Assembly (NCBI GenBank): GCA_964347975.1
Contig: CAYGAY010000012.1
Coordinates: 1-64,000, forward strand
DNA from: Bin87 sp964347975
GTDB lineage: Bacteria > Chloroflexota > Dehalococcoidia > Lucifugimonadales > UBA3495
Direction: 5' to 3'
DNA: 64,000 nt
Within the stretch, counting starts at the first letter, position 1. Each line of letters opens with the position of its first letter. Under the pieces are notes generated by a model, which was given only the letters and a program-made list of their open reading frames with translations, had not been told where the DNA came from and did not search any database. Positions 26,037 through 34,102 of this stretch are shown in pieces. The position numbers were made by a program, and so were the translations under genes.

Positions 26037-27581
26037 ATGAAATATGACGTCATAGTCATCGGGGCCGGCTCCGGCGGCTGTACCGTAGCCTCCCGGCTGG
26101 CCGAAGATCCCAACCGCTCCGTGCTGTTGCTGGAGGCCGGGCCGGACTATCCCGAATACGAGCGCTACCCCGACGACCTGAAGTACGGCTACAAGCCCGA
26201 CGCCTCCGCCCAGGGCGCGCCGCACAACTGGACCTGGTGGGCCCAGGGGTCTCCCGAGCAGACCGATTTGCTGCCCGCGCCGCGGGGCAAGGTCGTGGGC
26301 GGGACCAGCGCCATCAACGGCCAGGTGCTGTTGCGCGGCGTGCCCGAAGATTACGACGGCTGGGCCGCCGAGGGCAACGACCAATGGTCTTTCGTCAACG
26401 TCCTGCCCTATTTCCGCAAGATGGAAACCGATCTGGACATCAGCGACGACTTCCACGGTTCGGAAGGCCCCATTCCGGTTCGGAGATTCCCGCGACCGGA
26501 GTGGCTGCCCTTCCAGCAGGCTTTCGTCCAGTCCTGCCTCGAAGCCGGCTATCCCTCCGACGAGGACATGAACCATCCCGACTCCGGCGGCGTGGGCCCC
26601 ATCCCCATGAATAACCCCGAGGGCGTTCGTATGAGCACGGCGCTGACGTTCCTGGGCGCCGTCCGTCACCGCCTCAACATTACCGTGCGGCCCAATGTGG
26701 TGGTGCGCCGCATCGTATTCGACGGCAAGCGCGCCGTCGGCGTCGCAGTGGAGAGCGGCGGCGAGGTATTCCTCATGGAGGCCGACCGCATCGTACTCTC
26801 CGCCGGCGCCATGGCCTCTCCCCAAATCCTGATGCTGTCCGGCGTCGGGCCGGCGGACCACCTGCGCGAAATGGGCATCCCGGTAATCCACGACCTACCC
26901 GGCGTGGGCCGGAACCTGCGCGACCATCCCATCGTTGCCGTTATCTGCAAAGTGCGTGATGATCACGAGCAGGATCCCCTGGCGCCGCGCACCCAGACCG
27001 CCCTGCGCTACACCGCCACCGGCTCTCCCGACCGTAACGATATGCAGATCACGGCGTCGTCCTTCTCCACTCCCATCGGCGGCGCAGACCCCTTCGAGCC
27101 GGGCGGCGTCCGTATCCAGTGCATCCTGGAGCTGGCCGACGGGGCCGGCGAGGTCCGCCTGTCCGCCAACGACCCCTACGTGCAACCCTCGCTCAACTAC
27201 CATTATCTGGAGGAGGAACGAGACGTGGAGCGTCTGCGGGAGGCCGTGCGCATCAGCGTCAACTTGCTGGAAAACGATGCCTTCGGACCCATCGTAGAAG
27301 AAATACAACAGCCCGCGCCCCAGGATCTGGCCTCAGACGAAGCGTTGGACAACTGGATGCGTCGCACGGTGTTCAACACCACCCACGCCTCGGGCACCTG
27401 CAAGATCGGGCCCGCCAGCGACCCCATGGCGGTGGTTGACCAGTATTTGAACATCCACGGCTTGGAGGGCATTAAAGTGGCCGACGCCTCGGTGATGCCC
27501 AACGTGATCCGCGCCAACACCAACTGCACCACCATCATGATCGGCGAACGCTGCGCCGACTGGGTGAAAGCGGGGCAATAA
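26037..27581 (+). CDS. GMC-family FAD oxidoreductase (choline dehydrogenase-like), copy 1
   Basis: 514 residues. The FAD-binding N-terminus is VIVIGAGSGGCTVASRLAED followed by VLLLEAGPDYP; GMC signature 1 is GGTSAINGQVLLRG and signature 2 is GAMASPQILMLSGVGP. The C-terminal NTTHASGTCKIG carries the catalytic histidine and ANTNCTTIMIGERCADW the second active-site residue. GMC enzymes oxidise primary alcohols or sugars by hydride transfer to FAD. A close paralogue lies at 34103-35641. Neighbouring genes downstream suggest an oxidative catabolic setting, but the substrate is unknown. Confidence 0.92.
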   Translation: MKYDVIVIGAGSGGCTVASRLAEDPNRSVLLLEAGPDYPEYERYPDDLKYGYKPDASAQGAPHNWTWWAQGSPEQTDLLPAPRGKVVGGTSAINGQVLLRGVPEDYDGWAAEGNDQWSFVNVLPYFRKMETDLDISDDFHGSEGPIPVRRFPRPEWLPFQQAFVQSCLEAGYPSDEDMNHPDSGGVGPIPMNNPEGVRMSTALTFLGAVRHRLNITVRPNVVVRRIVFDGKRAVGVAVESGGEVFLMEADRIVLSAGAMASPQILMLSGVGPADHLREMGIPVIHDLPGVGRNLRDHPIVAVICKVRDDHEQDPLAPRTQTALRYTATGSPDRNDMQITASSFSTPIGGADPFEPGGVRIQCILELADGAGEVRLSANDPYVQPSLNYHYLEEERDVERLREAVRISVNLLENDAFGPIVEEIQQPAPQDLASDEALDNWMRRTVFNTTHASGTCKIGPASDPMAVVDQYLNIHGLEGIKVADASVMPNVIRANTNCTTIMIGERCADWVKAGQ

Positions 27582-27606
27582 GCCGAAACAACCGCGAATT
27601 GAAGAT

Positions 27607-27630
27607 TAGGGTGGCTTGAAACCCGCCCTA
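27607..27630 (+). terminator. hairpin after GMC oxidoreductase 1
   Basis: TAGGGTGG (27607-27614) pairs with CCGCCCTA (27623-27630), eight base pairs with one G-T wobble, about 26 bases after the stop. There is no T-tract, so it may be a Rho-dependent or mRNA-stabilising hairpin. A related hairpin occurs at 53067-53087. Confidence 0.35.
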
Positions 27631-27666
27631 CTGGGAAATTAGTTGAGCGCCAAAAGGGTTGTTTGC

Positions 27667-27876
27667 ATGAAATGGGAATACACCGTTGACAAGATACAGA
27701 TTCGTTCGGGAGGGTTTTTCGGCGGAGGGATGAACGTCGATTCTGTCGATGAAGAATACTTGAACGAACGTGGCGCGTCGGGATGGGAACTGGTGTCGGC
27801 CATGCCCCTTTTCGTGCCGCAGAACCCCACCGACTGCTATGTGTACTACTACTGGAAACGGCCCGTTGCGGAGTAG
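27667..27876 (+). CDS. DUF4177-like small protein
   Basis: 69 residues from ATG 27667. MKWEYTVDKI at the start and LNERGASGWELVSAM...YYYWKRP match the DUF4177 pattern (KWEYxVV...LNxLGxEGWELV...xFKRP), a small beta-rich domain of unknown role. An in-frame TTG at 27643 would add eight residues without a better ribosome-binding site. It is the first of three genes (with parA-like and its partner) in a lower-GC patch, though 106 bases separate it from the ParA gene. Confidence 0.7.
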   Translation: MKWEYTVDKIQIRSGGFFGGGMNVDSVDEEYLNERGASGWELVSAMPLFVPQNPTDCYVYYYWKRPVAE

Positions 27877-27945
27877 GGCCTGCGATTACATCGCCGGCGT
27901 GATTGAGCGACGCAATCGTAGGCTGAACACCGTCGGATGGCGTGC

Positions 27946-27951
27946 TATACT
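27946..27951 (+). promoter_or_regulatory. putative -10 element before the ParA-like gene
   Basis: TATACT 31 bases before the ATG at 27983, with a weak CTGAAC -35 at 17-base spacing. The short leader implies little room for regulation. Confidence 0.3.
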
Positions 27952-27982
27952 GAGCCCGTCATTCTGACTGGGAAACTGACAA

Positions 27983-28915
27983 ATGGCTACGGTAGTTTCG
28001 TTCATCAACTATAAGGGCGGGGTAGGGAAAACCACGTCTGCATATCATGTGGCTTGTTCATTGGCGCAACATCGCCGCCAGCGGGTATTGATGATTGACA
28101 TTGATCCACAAACCAATTTGACTTTCCTTTGCGCCACCATAGACCAGTGGGAGAGGCGTAAGCAAAATATCGGAACAATCAAGAACCTCTACGAGCAATT
28201 TACCGCAGAACGGGCTATGGAAGTCCGTCGGTTCATCTGGAGCGACGCGGTGACAATTGGCCGTTATCCTATTCGGAACCTGGACCTCATCCCATGCGAC
28301 ATAGAATTGCTGGGCGAGGATCTGAGCAGAGATGGTGAAATCGTCGGCACCTTCCCGACGATGCAAGCCTTACGGCAAAACGCCCGACGCTATATGCGCG
28401 AACGTTCTTTCTTGACCAATGTCATCCAGGAGGTCCGCGACCGGTATGATTGGGTCATCATTGACTGCCCACCGAATTTATACCTGATGACGCAGAATGC
28501 CCTTCATGCCAGCGACTACTACGTGGTTACGGCCATTCCGGACCACCTGTCAACGATTGGGTTGAACATTCTGACCAGGAAAGTGCGGGAAATAGGAGAA
28601 GGCATCGCAGCTGCGCAACCTTTAGCCGGCGAAAATGGACATACCGTGGCGGAGTTGGGCGCCATCGTTTTCGTCAAGGTAAGGTTAGGTGGAGCGATGA
28701 TTACCAATACACATTCCGATACGATGGCTGCGACCATGAATACCTTCGGAGATAGGGTAGTACGTAAATGGACAACTGAATTGATTGGTTACAGCGAGGC
28801 TGCGGAGAACCGGGTTCCCGTTTGGGAGCACAACTCGGATAACGCTCGGAGAGTTGCCCGTAACGACGAATATCCGACGATAACAAGGGAACTGTTCAGC
28901 CGATTGGGACCGTAG
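27983..28915 (+). CDS. ParA/MinD-family ATPase (orphan)
   Basis: 310 residues. The deviant Walker A is NYKGGVGKTTSAYHVA, switch I region MIDIDPQTNLTFLC, and Walker B region DWVIIDCPPNLYLMTQNAL. These place it among chromosome/plasmid ParA and Soj-type ATPases that bind DNA non-specifically as ATP dimers. No parB or parS-like sequence adjoins it. The next gene begins two bases after its stop, so the pair is almost certainly co-translated. Base composition is lower in G+C than flanking genes, suggesting transfer. ParA-like proteins without ParB position plasmids, chemoreceptors, carboxysomes or effector complexes; which applies is unknown. Confidence 0.87.
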   Translation: MATVVSFINYKGGVGKTTSAYHVACSLAQHRRQRVLMIDIDPQTNLTFLCATIDQWERRKQNIGTIKNLYEQFTAERAMEVRRFIWSDAVTIGRYPIRNLDLIPCDIELLGEDLSRDGEIVGTFPTMQALRQNARRYMRERSFLTNVIQEVRDRYDWVIIDCPPNLYLMTQNALHASDYYVVTAIPDHLSTIGLNILTRKVREIGEGIAAAQPLAGENGHTVAELGAIVFVKVRLGGAMITNTHSDTMAATMNTFGDRVVRKWTTELIGYSEAAENRVPVWEHNSDNARRVARNDEYPTITRELFSRLGP

Positions 28916-28917
28916 TT

Positions 28918-29490
28918 ATGATGACCATGAGCAAACCACAGTCATATTCAATAGATTCTCTGTTCCGAGGGTTGAAGGGTCTGCTCCATTCTCTTCCCAC
29001 TGATGCAGAGAAGCGTGAACTTCTGCGGGATTTGAAGGAGGCTCAAGACTTCCTGGAAGAGTTGCGATTGCTGGTGGACGCGATCCCGACGATGGAGTCT
29101 AGCCAGGAATTGTCGGTTGGCCTATCGCGCCTCTATGCCCTCACGGAACGAGCGCATCGGGATAACGGTCTTCAAAGACTCCTGGGGTTGCGCGGCCCAG
29201 CAGTTGGCAGGAAAAAAACCGTTGTCTCTGCGGATATCGAGGGCCGAGTTAGCCAATTGGCAGCAGCAATCGCCGAATCCGAAATCCCTGAACTTACGGA
29301 GTTGATTGCGCAGGAACCACTGGCCGTTTTGAAGGCGCTAGCTGGCGACATTGGGATACGAACCCGTTCAAAAGAACGTAAGACGGATTTGGCGAGCCGA
29401 ATTATTACCCACGTTGAGAACCAACGAGGGTACGCGCTCCTGAGAGGTAACGGCGCAGAAACTGACGCCCATGCCCATAATATAAAGTAA
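28918..29490 (+). CDS. unknown partner of the ParA-like ATPase, SAP/Rho-N-like C-terminus
   Basis: 190 residues from ATG 28918 (tandem in-frame ATGs at 28918, 28921 and 28927). The first 110 residues are helical and polar, with a probable coiled coil around LRDLKEAQDFLEELRLLVDA. The C-terminal 45 residues, LKALAGDIGIRTRSKERKTDL then ASRIITHVENQ, fit a SAP/Rho-N-like helix-turn-helix (LxxLAxxxGI...KxDLxxRI), a fold that binds DNA or RNA. This would suit a ParA-stimulating or cargo adaptor protein. I do not recognise a named family; no ParB motif is present. Confidence 0.7.
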   Translation: MMTMSKPQSYSIDSLFRGLKGLLHSLPTDAEKRELLRDLKEAQDFLEELRLLVDAIPTMESSQELSVGLSRLYALTERAHRDNGLQRLLGLRGPAVGRKKTVVSADIEGRVSQLAAAIAESEIPELTELIAQEPLAVLKALAGDIGIRTRSKERKTDLASRIITHVENQRGYALLRGNGAETDAHAHNIK

Positions 29491-29633
29491 TTTTCCGACG
29501 GCTTTGGGGTGACCGTTCTGCCGTCAATTTCTTGACAGTGTACGGATCGATCCGTAGCATAGGCGCATATAGTCGCTGGAATCGGATGTTGCAATCTGAA
29601 GTGATTGAACAGTCCTTTACAGGAGGGAAAACG

Positions 29634-31037
29634 ATGGCTAATCGGGAAGACATTGCATTGATGGGCCATCTGATGCGTCGGGCCGGATTTGGCGCGGCGC
29701 ATCATGAGTTGGTGGAGCGATCCGGAAAGGGATACGAAGCCACGGTGGAAGAACTGCTGTACCCCGAACTTTTCGAGCCGGTGGACGATGAATTGCTCTA
29801 CCGCTTCATGCCCGGTTACGAAGGCGCCCTTGGCCCGCCGCTGAACCAGGCCGACTGGGTCTATCGAATGGTCAACACGGAGCGGCCGCTGGAAGAGAAA
29901 ATGGCGCTGTTCTGGCACCAGCTCTTCGCTACCGGGAACTCCAAGGTGGACAACCCACCGGAACTCACCCAGCAGATCGCCATGTTCCGGCGCGTCGGGC
30001 TGGGCAAATTCCGCGATATCCTGGTGGAACTGGCCCAGAACCCAGCCATGATCTTCTGGCTGGACAACAACGGCAACCACCGGGGCGCCATCAACGAGAA
30101 CTGGGGCCGTGAGTTGCTGGAACTCTTCTCCATGGGCGTCGGCAACTACTCGGAAGACGACATCAAAGAGGCCAGCCGCGCCTTCACCGGCTGGACCATC
30201 GGCCCCAAGATTCCCCGCAACCCCCTGGGCCGCTTCTACTGGAGCTTCGAATACCGCCCCGAAGACCACGACGACGGCGAGAAGACTTTTCTGGGACACA
30301 CCGGCAACTTCGACGGCCAGGATATCGTCGATATCGTGGTGAACCAGCCGGCCACTGCCCGGTTCCTCTCCCGGCACCTCTACAACTTCTTCGTGGCCGA
30401 CGAGCCTCAGGTGCCCAGCTGGAACATCACGCCGCCCAACGACCCGGATGCCATTGACCAACTCATCGCCGCCTACGACGAATCCGACGGCGACATTCGG
30501 GAGATGCTCCGGGTTCTGTTCAACTCGGATTTCTTCAAGCAGGCCCGCTTCAGCCGCGTCAAGAGCCCGGCGGAACTGGTGGTGAGCACCGTGAAACTGG
30601 CCGGCAACTACGATGCACCGCGCCCCGGCTTCAACGCCCTGGCTTTCGAGTGCGCCTACCAGGGGCAGGAACTGCTCAACCCGCCCAGCGTGGAAAGCTG
30701 GCACACCGGCAGCGAGTGGATTGACGGCGGCGCGCTGGTGCGCCGGGTCAACTTCGCCGCCGGCCTGCTCGGCGACCTTTCCCTGCCCGGCGTCCGTTCC
30801 ATGGTGGACAACCTGCGCCAGCGCGGCTCCCTCGGCCCCGAGGAACTGGTGGAGGCCTGTCTGGAGCTGATCGGCCCCCTGGAAGTCAGCGACGGCACCC
30901 GCGCCGAGCTGCTGGACGAAGCCCGCAGCTACGGCGAACTGCGCTGGGACACCGAGGCGGACGCCGCCGAATCCGAGAAACGCGTTGGTGTGCTGCTGGC
31001 TCTCATCGCCGCGTCCCGCGATTTTCAATTTGCATAA
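29634..31037 (+). CDS. DUF1800 family protein
   Basis: 467 residues from ATG 29634 (AGGAGGG upstream). Opens with the DUF1800 pattern IALMGHLMRRAGFGA, then LFWHQLFATGNSKV, NENWGRELLELFSMGVGNYSE and FTGWTIG, VNQPATARFLSRHLYNFFV, and FKQARFSRVKSPAELVV. All are conserved in DUF1800, a family that is nearly always next to DUF1501 genes in Planctomycetota, Chloroflexota and others. No signal peptide is obvious at the chosen start, unusual for a family often exported. The biochemical role is unknown. Confidence 0.88.
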   Translation: MANREDIALMGHLMRRAGFGAAHHELVERSGKGYEATVEELLYPELFEPVDDELLYRFMPGYEGALGPPLNQADWVYRMVNTERPLEEKMALFWHQLFATGNSKVDNPPELTQQIAMFRRVGLGKFRDILVELAQNPAMIFWLDNNGNHRGAINENWGRELLELFSMGVGNYSEDDIKEASRAFTGWTIGPKIPRNPLGRFYWSFEYRPEDHDDGEKTFLGHTGNFDGQDIVDIVVNQPATARFLSRHLYNFFVADEPQVPSWNITPPNDPDAIDQLIAAYDESDGDIREMLRVLFNSDFFKQARFSRVKSPAELVVSTVKLAGNYDAPRPGFNALAFECAYQGQELLNPPSVESWHTGSEWIDGGALVRRVNFAAGLLGDLSLPGVRSMVDNLRQRGSLGPEELVEACLELIGPLEVSDGTRAELLDEARSYGELRWDTEADAAESEKRVGVLLALIAASRDFQFA

Positions 31038-31052
31038 CCACCATGCCCCGTC

Positions 31053-31130
31053 ATTCCCGCGACAGAACAGCCTGCCCCGTGCTTGACGCGGGGGCACCCC
31101 GTACCTGATACGGGGCGGGAATCCAGGGGC
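31053..31130. repeat. dispersed palindromic repeat between DUF1800 and DUF1501 genes
   Basis: Starts GTCATTCCCGCG and contains two GC-rich palindromes, CCCCGTGCTTGACGCGGGG and CCCCGTACCTGATACGGGG. The same 'GTCATTCC.../...GGAATCC' theme recurs around 9190, 13961, 15803, 38751 and 54685 in shorter or degenerate form. Confidence 0.55.
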
Positions 31131-31165
31131 CTGCGCCCAAGCCAACCGGCACGGAGGAAATAGAC

Positions 31166-32293
31166 ATGGCGACGACGAAAAAAGACCCGGTGGTGGTGGT
31201 TCTGCAGATGACCGGCGCCAACGACTACCTGAACACCGTCATTCCCTATACCAACGGTCACTACTACGACGCCCGCCCCAAGGTCGGCATCCCTGCTGAC
31301 CAGGTTATCCCCATCGACGACGAGCTGGCTTTCAACCCGCAGATGGGTCCCGTCAAGAAGCTGTGGGATGAGGGCAAGATGGCCATCGTCCACGGCATCG
31401 GCTACGCCAACTCGCCGCGCTCCCACTTCCGGTCTATGGACATCTGGCACACTTGCGAGCCTGACATCGTCGGAACGGAAGGCTGGGCCGGCCGCGTCAT
31501 CCGTGATCTTGATCCCCGCGGCGAGAACGTGCTGAAGGGCGTTAACTTCGGTCAGGGTTTGCCACGGGCGCTGGCCCTCCGCGGCGTGCCCGTCACCTCG
31601 GTGTCCAGCCTGGAATCCTATGGCGTCCTCTCCAGCGTTCCCATTGACGCCGAACGCGACCGGCTTCTGGACCGCTTCGCCCGCATGTACTCCCCCACCG
31701 TCGGCGCCGGCCCGGTGATGGACTACCTGGGACAGACCGGCCAGGACGCTCTCAAGGGCGCCGACATCATCCGCGCCGCCCCGGAACAGTACGCCTCCAC
31801 CGTCGAATACGCCGACACCCCCATCGCCAAGTACCTGCGGGACATCGCCCAGGTCTATCTGGCCGATCTGGGAACCCAGCTGTTCTACACCCAGCACGGC
31901 AGCTTCGACAGCCACTTCAATCAGCCGCCGATGCACACCAAGCTGTGGATCGATATGTCCCGGGCCATCGGAGACTTCTTCGACGACCTGGCCGAGCATG
32001 ACGCCGGCGATAACCTGATCATGGTGCTGTTCACCGAATTCGGCCGCCGCGTCAAGGACAACGGCACCGGCACTGACCACGGCGCCGGCGGAGCCGCCTT
32101 CGTCATCGGCAACCAGGTTAAGGGCGGCCATTACAGCGCCTACCCGTCCCTGCGCCCCGAGGACCTGACCCAGGGCGACCTTGAGCCCAACTACGACTTC
32201 CGCGGCTTCTACTCCACCATCATCGAGAAGTGGCTGGGATTGGACCCGGTGCCCATCGTCAACGGCGCCTTCGAGCAGTTGGACTTCGTGTAA
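31166..32293 (+). CDS. DUF1501 family protein
   Basis: 375 residues. VVVVLQMTGANDYLNTVIPY at the start corresponds to the alkaline-phosphatase-like core opening (LRGGxDGLxxxxPY); AIVHGIGYANSPRSHFRSMDIW, TQHGSFDSHFNQ and VLFTEFGRRVKDNGTGTDHGAG carry the conserved histidine and aspartate positions of the sulfatase/phosphatase-like fold. GGAGG precedes the ATG. Many DUF1501 proteins have a Tat signal; none is visible here, so the product may be cytoplasmic. It follows DUF1800 and precedes the NHL propeller gene. Confidence 0.88.
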   Translation: MATTKKDPVVVVLQMTGANDYLNTVIPYTNGHYYDARPKVGIPADQVIPIDDELAFNPQMGPVKKLWDEGKMAIVHGIGYANSPRSHFRSMDIWHTCEPDIVGTEGWAGRVIRDLDPRGENVLKGVNFGQGLPRALALRGVPVTSVSSLESYGVLSSVPIDAERDRLLDRFARMYSPTVGAGPVMDYLGQTGQDALKGADIIRAAPEQYASTVEYADTPIAKYLRDIAQVYLADLGTQLFYTQHGSFDSHFNQPPMHTKLWIDMSRAIGDFFDDLAEHDAGDNLIMVLFTEFGRRVKDNGTGTDHGAGGAAFVIGNQVKGGHYSAYPSLRPEDLTQGDLEPNYDFRGFYSTIIEKWLGLDPVPIVNGAFEQLDFV

Positions 32294-32314
32294 CCAACCA
32301 TATCTCAGAAAACC

Positions 32315-32337
32315 CCCTCTCCCCTTGCGGGAGAGGG
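32315..32337 (+). terminator. hairpin between DUF1501 and NHL genes
   Basis: CCCTCTCCC pairs with GGGAGAGGG (nine base pairs, five-base loop) 22 bases after the DUF1501 stop, followed by a G-rich run instead of Ts. More likely a processing or stabilising hairpin of a common dispersed type than an intrinsic terminator. Confidence 0.35.
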
Positions 32338-32385
32338 TTGGGGTGAGGGGGTGTCTCCCTCTGGATTACGTGAAGGAGGATAACC

Positions 32386-33384
32386 ATGCTTACCACAGTG
32401 GCCGCCGGCCGGGTCTTTGACTACAGCTACTGCATCGGCATGTACGGCATGTCGGGGCAGGGATTCTGGTCACCCCAGGACTTCGCGCTGGCCGACGACA
32501 CGCTCTACGTGCTCAGCCGGGGCGCTGAAGAGTTGGGACAGCGCGTCAGCCGCGTTACGCTGGATCACCAGTTCCTCGGCCAGTTCGGCGCTTTTGGCCG
32601 GGGCGACGGGCAGTTCGTCTGGCCCCGCTCCATCACCCTGGACGATGACGGCAACGTCTATGCCTCCGACGACTTTCTCAACCGGATCTCCGTGTTCGAC
32701 CCGGAGGGCGGTTTCCGGTCCTGCTGGGGCGATTCGGGCAGCGCCCAGGGCGAGCTGAACGGCCCCTGCGGTCTGGCCTTCGACGCCGACGGCAATTTGC
32801 TGGTGGTGGACAGCCAGAACCACCGGGTGCAGAAGTTCACCAAAGAGGGCAAGCGCCTCGGCGGCTTCGGACAGAAGGGCAAGGGCGACGGCCAGTTCCA
32901 CCTCCCCTGGGGCCTGTGCCTGGACGCCGAAGGCAACGTGTACGTAGCCGACTGGAAGAACAACCGAGTGCAGAAATTCGACGCCGAGGGCAACTTCCTC
33001 CTCAAGTTCGAGGCGTCTCCCGCCTCCGGCATGGGTGACCTGTCCGGCCCAACGGGCGTTGCGGTGGACTCGGAAGGCGACGTGTACGTCACTGACTGGG
33101 GCAACCACCGGTTGCAGATTTACGCTCCTGACGGGCGTTTCATCGCCACCCTGGTCGGCGACGCCCAGCAGCCCTCGCCATGGACCCAGACCTACATCGA
33201 CGCCAATCCCGACATCATCAAGGCGAGGCGTCGGGTGAACCTGGAACCGGAGTGGCGCTTCCGACGCCCCGTGTCGGTTCGCGTGGACGATAACGACCGC
33301 ATTCTCGTCCTGGAGGCCAACCGCCACCGCATCCAGGTGTACGACAAGGTCAAAGACTACGAGGAGCACCCGCTGAACTTATAG
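32386..33384 (+). CDS. NHL-repeat beta-propeller protein
   Basis: 332 residues preceded by AAGGAGG. At least five NHL repeats are visible, each with the pattern GxFxxPxGLAxDxxGNLxVxDxxNxRVQKF: for example DSQNHRVQKF, DWKNNRVQKF and DWGNHRLQIY. The whole should form a six-bladed propeller, a scaffold or substrate-binding module (TRIM/peptidyl-glycine lyase-like). No signal peptide is seen. It ends the DUF1800-DUF1501-NHL run and is followed by a strong terminator. Confidence 0.87.
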   Translation: MLTTVAAGRVFDYSYCIGMYGMSGQGFWSPQDFALADDTLYVLSRGAEELGQRVSRVTLDHQFLGQFGAFGRGDGQFVWPRSITLDDDGNVYASDDFLNRISVFDPEGGFRSCWGDSGSAQGELNGPCGLAFDADGNLLVVDSQNHRVQKFTKEGKRLGGFGQKGKGDGQFHLPWGLCLDAEGNVYVADWKNNRVQKFDAEGNFLLKFEASPASGMGDLSGPTGVAVDSEGDVYVTDWGNHRLQIYAPDGRFIATLVGDAQQPSPWTQTYIDANPDIIKARRRVNLEPEWRFRRPVSVRVDDNDRILVLEANRHRIQVYDKVKDYEEHPLNL

Positions 33385-33412
33385 AAGTTTCCCGTCGGCT
33401 GCCAACACGCAT

Positions 33413-33444
33413 GGGGGCGAATAATCATTCGCCCCCACGTTTTT
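33413..33444 (+). terminator. intrinsic terminator after the NHL gene
   Basis: GGGGGCGAAT (33413-33422) pairs perfectly with ATTCGCCCCC (33427-33436) around a four-base loop, followed by ACG and TTTTT. It ends the cassette 28 bases after the stop. A near-identical hairpin is at 51591-51620. Confidence 0.8.
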
Positions 33445-33505
33445 GGACGCTATAATACCGTCCAACATCGGGTTCGGATATGACAACCGCCGAAGGAGGA
33501 ACGCC

Positions 33506-34030
33506 ATGACGCAGCAGGCCACCAGTATCGACGCCGCGCGCACCGCCGTTTTGATTATGGACTTCCAGCAGCGCATCATCGCCAACGTGGCTGCCGAGCC
33601 GGCGGCGGTCGTTGAGAATGCGGCCAAAGCCCTCGCCGGCGCCCGCCAGGCCGGCATTCCCGTCATCTACGTGGTGCATCGCGGCGGCCCCTTCGCCGAG
33701 TATGCCCCCGACGTGGAACTCCACGAAGGCGTCGCGCCCGCCCCGGGCGAACTGGTCATCACCAAGGTCCGCCCCGGACCCTTCTCCACCACAGCGCTGG
33801 ACGTAACCCTGCGTGAGATGGGCAAGGACAACTTGGTGATCATGGGCGTTGCCACCAGCGGCTGCGTGCTTTCATCGGTCCGCTGGGCGGTGGACATCAA
33901 TTACAGTTTCATCGTCCTCTCCGACGCTTGCTCCGACGGCGATCCTGAAGTGCATCGCGTCCTCACCGAAAAGATCTACCCGCGCCAGGGGGCGGTGATG
34001 ACCACCGACGAATTCCTCGCGGCGCTGTAG
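33506..34030 (+). CDS. isochorismatase-like cysteine hydrolase
   Basis: 174 residues from ATG 33506, with AAGGAGGA upstream; the frame to 33443 overlaps the terminator and a TATAAT (33451-33456) that may be this gene's -10. AVLIMDFQQRII holds the catalytic aspartate, ITKVRPGPFSTTALD the lysine region, and MGVATSGCVLSSVRWAVD the nucleophilic cysteine with its cis-peptide context. The family contains nicotinamidases, ureidoacrylate and N-carbamoyl amidases; the specific substrate is unknown. It precedes GMC oxidoreductase 2 by 72 bases. Confidence 0.85.
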   Translation: MTQQATSIDAARTAVLIMDFQQRIIANVAAEPAAVVENAAKALAGARQAGIPVIYVVHRGGPFAEYAPDVELHEGVAPAPGELVITKVRPGPFSTTALDVTLREMGKDNLVIMGVATSGCVLSSVRWAVDINYSFIVLSDACSDGDPEVHRVLTEKIYPRQGAVMTTDEFLAAL

Positions 34031-34060
34031 GGGCAGTTTTCAACCCTTCGGCATGGCGAT

Positions 34061-34088
34061 GAGATTGCCACGCTGCGCTCGCAATGAC
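34061..34088. repeat. dispersed family-A repeat before GMC oxidoreductase 2
   Basis: GAGATTGCCACGCTGCGCTC then GCAATGAC, nearly identical to the unit at 36637-36664. It ends 14 bases before the ATG, so it forms most of the 5' untranslated region. Confidence 0.7.
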
Positions 34089-34102
34089 CGAGGAGCAACG
34101 GT

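Noticed and set aside
29172..31145. 657-residue antisense frame over DUF1800 and the ParA partner
   Set aside because: Spans the boundary of two real genes and shows no domain; caused by codon bias in the sense genes.
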